Part shown: in pieces, positions 3,962 through 8,439 of the stretch | Position numbering within the stretch: position 1 is the first letter of the stretch | How the letters are laid out: the number at the start of each line of letters is the position of its first letter | Notes under the pieces: generated by a model | Databases searched by the model: none | The model's input: the letters and a program-made list of their open reading frames with translations, nothing else | Told to the model about the DNA's origin: nothing | Program-made: the position numbers and the translations under genes | Assembly: GCA_038061815.1 (NCBI GenBank) | Contig: JBBTYK010000023.1 | Span: 1-8,439, forward strand | Origin: JBBTXJ01 sp038061815 | GTDB lineage: Bacteria > Patescibacteriota > Patescibacteriia > Magasanikbacterales > JBBTXJ01 | DNA length: 8,439 bases | Reading direction: 5' to 3'

Positions 3962-5593
3962 TTATAACAACGCCCGGCCCGTCATCTCCTCCGGTTGCGG
4001 GATGCCGAGGATTTTGAGCATAGTGGGCGCGACGTCCGCGAGCATGCCGACAGGCGGGAGTTGCGCAAGGTCGCCGCCCGGCGGGTCGCCCGTGGGGCCG
4101 GTTTGGCCTTTCAACTGCGCGCCGACAATCAAAAAAGGGATCGGGTTGGTGCTGTGTTCTTTATCCATTTTGCCGGTGCTGATATTTACCACCTCTTCTC
4201 CGTTCCCGTGGTCTGCGGTCATGAGCATCACGCCGCCTGCCGCCTGTATGGCCTCCCACACCATTGCCATACCCTTATCCGCCGCTTCCACGCCCTTGAT
4301 GGTCGCCTCCACATTGCCGGTATGTCCCACCATGTCCGCGTTCGCAAAATTGCAAAAAATGACATCGTACTTCCCGGATTTAATGGCGTTCACGGTTTCC
4401 TGCGCCACTTCAATCGCCGACATCTCCGGCTTCTCCGCGTAGGAAGGCACTTTGGGCGACGGAACAATTTTGCGGTCCTCATTCGGGAACGGTTCTTCAA
4501 TGGTGCCGTTCAAAAAGAAAGTGATGTGCGCGTACTTTTCCGTTTCCGCCACATGAAATTGTTTCAGGTTCGCTTTACTCACCACTTCCGCCAAACAATT
4601 TTTAATCACCACCGGCGGATATGCCACCGCCACCGGCAATCCGGCTTCATATTCCGCCATGGTGACAAACAGCAAGTCGTCAATTTTCTCGCGCGCAAAA
4701 TCCTTGAAATCCGGCATCACAAACGCGCGGGTAATCTGCCGCGAACGATCCGGACGGAAATTAAAACAAATGCACGCGTCTCCTTTTTCAATGTTGGCGA
4801 CGGGCTGGCCGCCTTTCGTGATGACGGTGGGAATAAACTCTTCGTCAAATTTTTCTTTGGCGTATGCTTCTTCAATGGTTTTCAGCGGGTCTTCGGTCTG
4901 CGCGTCCGCTTTGCCCAGCGCCATCGCGTTATACGCTTTTTCCACGCGGTCCCAACGATTGTCGCGGTCCATGGCATAATACCGGCCGGACATACTGGCG
5001 AGCTGCCCCACGCCGATGGTTTTCATTTTTTCCTGCAATCGCGGCACGAAAATTTTCGCCGTATCACGTCCCACGTCACGGCCATCCAGCACCGCATGCA
5101 CAAACACGTTGGTCACGCCCTGCTGTTTGGCAAATTCCAAAAGTGACCAACAATGTTCTTCCGAACCGTGCACATTGCCCGGGCTCAAAATACCGATGAG
5201 ATGCAATTTAGAATTATTCTTCTTGGTATGCTCTACCGCTTTTTTGAACGCCTCGTTCTGAAAAAACTCTTTGCTTGCAATTTCCTTGTTGATGCGCGGG
5301 AACGTCTGGTAATACACGCGTCCCGCGCCGATGTTCAGATGCCCCACTTCCGAATTGCCCATCTCGCCCCAGGATAATCCCACCTCCGTGCTTGACGCGA
5401 CAATCGTCATCACCGGATACTCGCGAATCCATTTGTTGAAGTTTGGCAACTGCGCCTTCGTGATGGCGTTGCCGTCAGAATCCGGCGCCACGCCCCAGCC
5501 GTCGCAAATAACCAACACCACCGGCCGCGGCTTGGCTGGTTTTTGTTCGGCAGTCACTTCCGGCGCCTCTTGTTGCCTTTTCTCATCGGGCAT
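3962..5593 (-). CDS. gpmI: 2,3-bisphosphoglycerate-independent phosphoglycerate mutase
   Basis: This cytoplasmic metalloenzyme interconverts 3- and 2-phosphoglycerate through a phosphoserine intermediate. The alkaline-phosphatase-like domain is split, with DGWG (31-34) and GNSEVGH (79-85, catalytic S81) near the start, and NFANADMVGHTG (415-426), TADHGNGE (459-466) and H480 near the end. The inserted transferase domain carries HAVLDGRD (166-173), SGRYYAMDRDNRW (202-214) and FRPDRSRQ (279-286). All metal and substrate motifs look intact. At 543 residues it is slightly longer than usual, because of a charged, Pro/Glu/Lys-rich N-terminal extension of about 23 residues and a Gly/Pro loop at about 495-515. 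A GTG at residue 25 would give a start without the extension, so the N-terminus is less certain. It starts 5 nt after eno and is presumably co-transcribed with it. Confidence 0.96.
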   Translation of the reverse strand: MPDEKRQQEAPEVTAEQKPAKPRPVVLVICDGWGVAPDSDGNAITKAQLPNFNKWIREYPVMTIVASSTEVGLSWGEMGNSEVGHLNIGAGRVYYQTFPRINKEIASKEFFQNEAFKKAVEHTKKNNSKLHLIGILSPGNVHGSEEHCWSLLEFAKQQGVTNVFVHAVLDGRDVGRDTAKIFVPRLQEKMKTIGVGQLASMSGRYYAMDRDNRWDRVEKAYNAMALGKADAQTEDPLKTIEEAYAKEKFDEEFIPTVITKGGQPVANIEKGDACICFNFRPDRSRQITRAFVMPDFKDFAREKIDDLLFVTMAEYEAGLPVAVAYPPVVIKNCLAEVVSKANLKQFHVAETEKYAHITFFLNGTIEEPFPNEDRKIVPSPKVPSYAEKPEMSAIEVAQETVNAIKSGKYDVIFCNFANADMVGHTGNVEATIKGVEAADKGMAMVWEAIQAAGGVMLMTADHGNGEEVVNISTGKMDKEHSTNPIPFLIVGAQLKGQTGPTGDPPGGDLAQLPPVGMLADVAPTMLKILGIPQPEEMTGRALL

Positions 5594-5598
5594 AGAAA

Positions 5599-6858
5599 CT
5601 ATCGCCCCAACTCTCGTTCAATTTCCATCACTCTATTATATTTCTCCACGCGTTCTGAACGCGACATAGAGCCGCTCTTCAAGTAATCCGCGTTCACGGC
5701 AACGGCCAAATCCGCAATGAACGTGTCGCCGGTTTCGCCGGAGCGATGCGATATGGATATTTTATAATTATGTTTCTGCGCAAGCATGATGGTGTCCATG
5801 GTTTCAGAGAGCGAGCCGATCTGGTTGACTTTGATTAAAATGGCATTGGCAACGCCCATCGCAATGCCTTTTGCCAAACGGTCTTTGTTCGTCACAAACA
5901 AATCATCGCCGACAATTGAAATCTTGCCACCCAATTCTTTCGTGTGCTCAACCCAGTTGTCCCAATCGTCTTCGTGCAAACCGTCTTCAAGCGAGATGAA
6001 CGGATACGTATTCACCCATCGCGCCAACTCTTTCCGCAATTCTTCCGGCGTCCATGCCACGGAACCGTCTTTTTTCTTGAAGTAATATTTGCCGTCTTTA
6101 TAGTATTCAGAAGTGGCCGTGTCCATGGCAATCATAACATCTTTACCCGCTTTATAGCCGGCTTTTGCGATGGCCTGCATAATCCATTTCAAACCGTCCT
6201 CATTATCTTTCACGTTTGGCGCGAAACCGCCTTCATCACCCACGGCCGTCACAAATCCGCCTTCTTTCAAAATCTTTTTCAGCGCGTGAAACACTTCCGA
6301 ACCGATGCGGATGCGTTCGCGGAACAATCGCGCCTGCGGGACAACCATAAACTCTTGCGCGGTCAAATTATTATCCGCATGCTTGCCGCCGTTGATAATG
6401 TTCATCGTGGCAAGCGGCAGTTCAAATGTTTTATGTTTCAAACGAAAACATTTGCGGAGATACTTGAACGTGGGCAATCCTGACTCCCACGATGCCGCGC
6501 GCGCCGTTGCAAGCGAAACCGCCAAAATGGCATTCGCGCCCAGTTTCTTTTTATTCGGCGTGCCGTCCAGCGCGAGCATTTTTTCATCAATCTTGCGCTG
6601 TTCGCGCGCGTCCATTCCTTTTAACGCACGCGCGATGGACTCGTTCACATTTTTCACCGCCTTTTGCACGCCCACGCCGCCGTAGCGCTTGCCGCCATCG
6701 CGCAGCTCCCACGCCTCATGAGTGCCGGTTGACGCGCCGCTCGGCACGGACGCCTCGCCAACGCAGCCGGACTGCAACTCTACAAACGCGCGCACCGTCG
6801 GATTCCCGCGAGAATCCAGAATCTCCATTCCGGAGATTGACTTTATCTTGAAGGACAT
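5599..6858 (-). CDS. eno: Enolase (phosphopyruvate hydratase)
   Basis: Enolase dehydrates 2-phosphoglycerate to phosphoenolpyruvate. The 419-residue protein is full length. Visible active-site elements are the mobile loop VPSGASTGTHEA (38-49), H160 in NGGKHADN, QE168-169, GDEGGFAP (208-214 region) with E209 as likely proton donor, metal ligands D246, E291 and D318, the base K343 in LIKVNQIGS, SHRSGET (370-376) and K394. The usual Glu after SHRSGET is Gly here (G377), a variation outside the catalytic residues. The start codon has no Shine-Dalgarno sequence. Instead the 5' leader holds an imperfect palindromic repeat copy ending 9 nt before the ATG, downstream of an extended -10 promoter. gpmI follows 5 nt after the stop, so the two genes form a lower-glycolysis operon, with pgk just upstream. 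Confidence 0.98.
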   Translation of the reverse strand: MSFKIKSISGMEILDSRGNPTVRAFVELQSGCVGEASVPSGASTGTHEAWELRDGGKRYGGVGVQKAVKNVNESIARALKGMDAREQRKIDEKMLALDGTPNKKKLGANAILAVSLATARAASWESGLPTFKYLRKCFRLKHKTFELPLATMNIINGGKHADNNLTAQEFMVVPQARLFRERIRIGSEVFHALKKILKEGGFVTAVGDEGGFAPNVKDNEDGLKWIMQAIAKAGYKAGKDVMIAMDTATSEYYKDGKYYFKKKDGSVAWTPEELRKELARWVNTYPFISLEDGLHEDDWDNWVEHTKELGGKISIVGDDLFVTNKDRLAKGIAMGVANAILIKVNQIGSLSETMDTIMLAQKHNYKISISHRSGETGDTFIADLAVAVNADYLKSGSMSRSERVEKYNRVMEIERELGR

Positions 6859-6867
6859 AGATACTTT

Positions 6868-6907
6868 GTCATTCTGGAGTCCGCCAAAGGCGGACGATAG
6901 AATCCAG
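6868..6907 (-). repeat. Palindromic repeat, copy A, in the eno leader
   Basis: A 40-nt element that reads on the minus strand CTGGATTCTATCG, then TCCGCC-TTT-GGCGGA, then CTCCAGAATGAC. The inner arms form a stem around TTT. The outer ATTCTGGA (using flanking bases to 6910) and TCCAGAAT pair as a second stem. It resembles, in inverted orientation, copy B at 6944-6985. Transcribed from the promoter at 6929-6937, it would fold in the eno mRNA leader close to the start codon. Confidence 0.8.
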
Positions 6908-6928
6908 AATCTTAATAAATATGAATCT

Positions 6929-6937
6929 AGTATAACA
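6929..6937 (-). promoter_or_regulatory. Extended -10 promoter of eno-gpmI
   Basis: On the minus strand TGTTATACT (6929-6937) matches the extended -10 motif TGnTATAAT with one mismatch. The position for a -35 holds CCGATA, a poor match that comes from repeat copy B. A start around 6922 gives a leader of roughly 64 nt that contains repeat copy A. Confidence 0.55.
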
Positions 6938-6943
6938 TACTCG

Positions 6944-6985
6944 CTGGATCCTATCGGCCCGCCGCAGGCGGGCTTCCAGGATGAC
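6944..6985 (+). repeat. Palindromic repeat, copy B, overlapping the 3' end of pgk
   Basis: A 42-nt element that reads on the plus strand CTGGATCCTATCG, then GCCCGCC-GCA-GGCGGGC, then TTCCAGGATGAC. It is collinear with the reverse complement of copy A. The differences in the inner stem keep pairing on both arms. It supplies the last 11 codons and the stop of pgk. Confidence 0.8.
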
Positions 6986-8174
6986 GAGCAGAAACCAACG
7001 CCTCAATGCCAGGCATCGGCGCGCCAGCCAGAAATGCCAGCATCGCGCCGCCGCCGGTGGATACATGAGATAGTTTATCACGAACGCCCACATCTTCAAG
7101 CGCCTGAATGGTCTCGCCGCCGCCGGCAACCGTAAACGCGCCCCGCAACGCCGCCGCGCCCATCATGCGCGCAATGGCGTAGGTGCCGTACTCGTACGGA
7201 TGCTGTTCAAATTTTCCCATCGCGCCGTTCCAAATGATGGTATGCGCTTTTTCCAACAACATCCCAATCTGCAAAATGCTCTCGGGGCCGATGTCAAAAA
7301 TCTCATGACCCGGCTCAACACGCAGATGGCCGCCGCGGACGAGTTCGTGCGCCTGCGCATCGCTTCCATCCGCATGCCCCACCACCACATCAACCGGCCG
7401 AAACACTTTTCGCTTCCCTACCAACGCATCCGCCTGCCCCAGCACCTCGTCCGCAAACGTCTGCCCCCCAATCCGATAATCCCGCGCATGGAGATACGCA
7501 ACATACAAGAGCCCGCCCGCCACCACGTTGTCCGCAACACCGAGGAGCGCTCGTAACACCGATAACTTTCCCTCCACTTTCGCGCCGCCTAATACCACTA
7601 CCATCGGCCGTTTGGGTGCATGCTGTACAGCGCGAAGCGCCTCAACTTCTTTTTGCAACAAAAACCCGGCATAACTCGGCAGATATTCAGTGATCGCCGC
7701 CACCGACGCGTGCTTCCGATGACACTCCGCAAACGCATCATTCACATACGCATCCGCGAGCGCCGCCAGTTTTTTTGCGAACGCCGCATCGTCGGCTTCC
7801 TCGCCCGGATAAAATCGCAGATTTTCCAGCATCACGAGCGAGCCGGGTTTCTGCGCCGCAAGCGATGCCTTCGCGGGAATGGTTTCAACAAACGACACCG
7901 GGTGTTTCAAAAGCCGCGCCAAATGCGCCGCCACCGGCTTGAGCGAAAGCGCGACAACTTTTTTCCCTTCCGGCCTACCAAGATGCGCGCCGATGACCAC
8001 CAGCGCCCCGCGCGAAACCAAAAATTCAACGGTCGGCAACGCCGTGCGGATGCGCCAATCGTTCACCACGAGCATCGTCCGCCCTTCCGCCGCAAGCGGC
8101 ACATTCACGTCAACGCGTAAAAAAATACGCCGACCGGCAAGTTGACGAAGCGCGGTAAGTGATGGCAACACCAT
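6951..8174 (-). CDS. pgk: Phosphoglycerate kinase
   Basis: PGK transfers phosphate from 1,3-bisphosphoglycerate to ADP, giving ATP and 3-phosphoglycerate in the cytoplasm. The two-domain enzyme is complete at 407 residues. Substrate-binding RVDVNVP (20-26), HLGRPEG (64-70), LENLRFYPGEE (116-126) and NDAFAECHRKHAS (145-157) lie in the N-domain. GGAKVEGKL (196-204), DIGPES (294-299), WNGAMGKFE (315-323), AGGGET (350-355) and STGGGAMLAFLAG (372-384) lie in the nucleotide domain. The conserved fold ends around PGIEAL (388-393). The final residues RHPGSPPAAGR are encoded by palindromic repeat copy B, which also provides the stop, so this tail looks like a repeat-derived extension. The ATG at 8172-8174 gives a normal N-terminus; it has no clear ribosome site and lies 8 nt after a -10-like TACACT, suggesting a leaderless or nearly leaderless mRNA. 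Confidence 0.98.
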   Translation of the reverse strand: MVLPSLTALRQLAGRRIFLRVDVNVPLAAEGRTMLVVNDWRIRTALPTVEFLVSRGALVVIGAHLGRPEGKKVVALSLKPVAAHLARLLKHPVSFVETIPAKASLAAQKPGSLVMLENLRFYPGEEADDAAFAKKLAALADAYVNDAFAECHRKHASVAAITEYLPSYAGFLLQKEVEALRAVQHAPKRPMVVVLGGAKVEGKLSVLRALLGVADNVVAGGLLYVAYLHARDYRIGGQTFADEVLGQADALVGKRKVFRPVDVVVGHADGSDAQAHELVRGGHLRVEPGHEIFDIGPESILQIGMLLEKAHTIIWNGAMGKFEQHPYEYGTYAIARMMGAAALRGAFTVAGGGETIQALEDVGVRDKLSHVSTGGGAMLAFLAGAPMPGIEALVSARHPGSPPAAGR

Positions 8175-8182
8175 ACCGCTCT

Positions 8183-8211
8183 AGTGTAGCAAAAATCTTG
8201 GATTTTTTATA
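8183..8211 (-). promoter_or_regulatory. Candidate promoter of pgk
   Basis: TACACT (8183-8188, 4 of 6 matches) lies 8 nt before the ATG, and the weak TATAAA (8206-8211) lies 17 nt further upstream. AAAAATC and GATTTTT (8191-8197, 8201-8207) form an inverted repeat inside the spacer and -35. The weak -35 lowers confidence. Confidence 0.4.
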
Positions 8212-8286
8212 CGGAACACATGAAGGCCCTCTAAAAAAAGCCGATATCGCCACATTGTTTTTTTGGAAGCTTCTTCCACGGCAACA

Positions 8287-8439
8287 CTATCTCTCCATCC
8301 CCGATTCATACCCGTATCGGCAGACAACCCCGTCAGTAAACAACCAGCCGGTTTCAAAGCTTTTGGCTTGAGTCGTCGGGTCGTAAAAATATTTGGCCCT
8401 GAAATCAAAGGATTCCTTTGTATTGACGCCGGCTAAACC
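8287..8439 (-). CDS. C-terminal end of an unrecognised protein (gene runs in from the right edge)
   Basis: One minus-strand frame is open from the right edge to a TAG at 8287-8289, giving 50 residues. They read like real protein: ESFDFRAKYFYDP near residues 9-21, then KSFETGWLFTDGVV, ending CRYGYESGMER. The segment is rich in Phe, Tyr and Thr, with no membrane helix. I do not recognise a family. It lies 112 nt upstream of pgk on the same strand, with a T7 run (8233-8239) but no convincing terminator between. The composition argues for coding, but the fragment is short. Confidence 0.55.
   Translation of the reverse strand, partial: GLAGVNTKESFDFRAKYFYDPTTQAKSFETGWLFTDGVVCRYGYESGMER

Noticed and set aside
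3995..5146. Long plus-strand open frame of 383 residues antisense to gpmI
   Set aside because: It is rich in Arg, His and Phe as expected from the complement of a conserved gene; gpmI on the other strand has every family motif.
6868..6985. CRISPR array or insertion-sequence ends
   Set aside because: There are only two copies, inverted, with no regular spacers and no transposase frame; a palindromic dispersed repeat explains them better.
8181..8263. A 24-codon minus-strand ORF starting MWRYRLF between the right-edge gene and pgk
   Set aside because: It has no ribosome site, no clear similarity to the two micro-ORFs, and its stop overlaps the pgk -10 element.
8233..8275. Terminator for the right-edge gene from the A7...T7 pairing and the TGGAAG/CTTCCA stem
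   Set aside because: The GC-containing stem is followed by A residues on the coding strand, and the segment before the T7 run forms no stable GC stem. Termination here is possible but not supported.
8159..8371. Plus-strand 70-residue reading frame at the right edge
   Set aside because: It starts inside pgk, has no ribosome site and opposes a minus-strand frame with better protein character.

Overview
The window is a compact, single-strand stretch of bacterial chromosome: every gene I can support lies on the minus strand, so transcription runs from high to low coordinates. It carries lower-glycolysis enzymes (pgk, eno, gpmI), a NUDIX hydrolase, a GDP-mannose pyrophosphorylase gene (manC) and the peptidoglycan lytic transglycosylase gene mltG. 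Next comes a region of very small genes and RNA hairpins, and then the start of an MFS transporter. The very short intergenic gaps, stop codons abutting terminators, promoters placed almost on the start codon and the protein variants suggest a Candidate Phyla Radiation/Patescibacteria-type genome. That is an inference from style; no rRNA or marker gene here settles it. TGA ends the NUDIX gene directly before a terminator, so the code looks standard, not the TGA=Gly code of some CPR lineages.

Right to left: 8439-8287 is the C-terminal end of an unrecognised protein. 8174-6951 is pgk, whose last codons and stop lie inside a palindromic repeat. 6950-6859 holds an extended -10 promoter and a second, inverted copy of the repeat, which falls in the eno leader. 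6858-3962 is eno then gpmI, 5 nt apart. A promoter with a perfect TTGACA precedes the NUDIX gene (3895-3311), which ends in a classic terminator. The terminator's T-tract overlaps the -35 of a probably leaderless promoter for manC (3246-2269), and mltG (2265-1228) follows 3 nt after manC.

The most unusual part is 1227-325. It holds two small ORFs of 32 and 34 codons whose peptides look weakly related (YRH, Met, GD and SD in the same order). Each lies 34-36 nt after a TTGACA hexamer. Each is followed, 21-24 nt after its stop, by a stem-loop with a perfect 10-bp stem and T-rich flank, and then by a purine-rich ribosome site and a larger gene: a GC-rich orphan ORF in one case and the MFS transporter in the other. 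I read these as two tandem leader-peptide/attenuator modules. The alternative is two tiny free-standing genes with their own terminators.

How the genes work together: pgk, eno and gpmI catalyse three steps of lower glycolysis (1,3-bisphosphoglycerate to phosphoenolpyruvate). manC makes GDP-mannose for surface glycans, and mltG trims nascent peptidoglycan strands, so manC-mltG form a small envelope operon. The NUDIX enzyme is a housekeeping nucleotide-sugar or ADP-ribose hydrolase.
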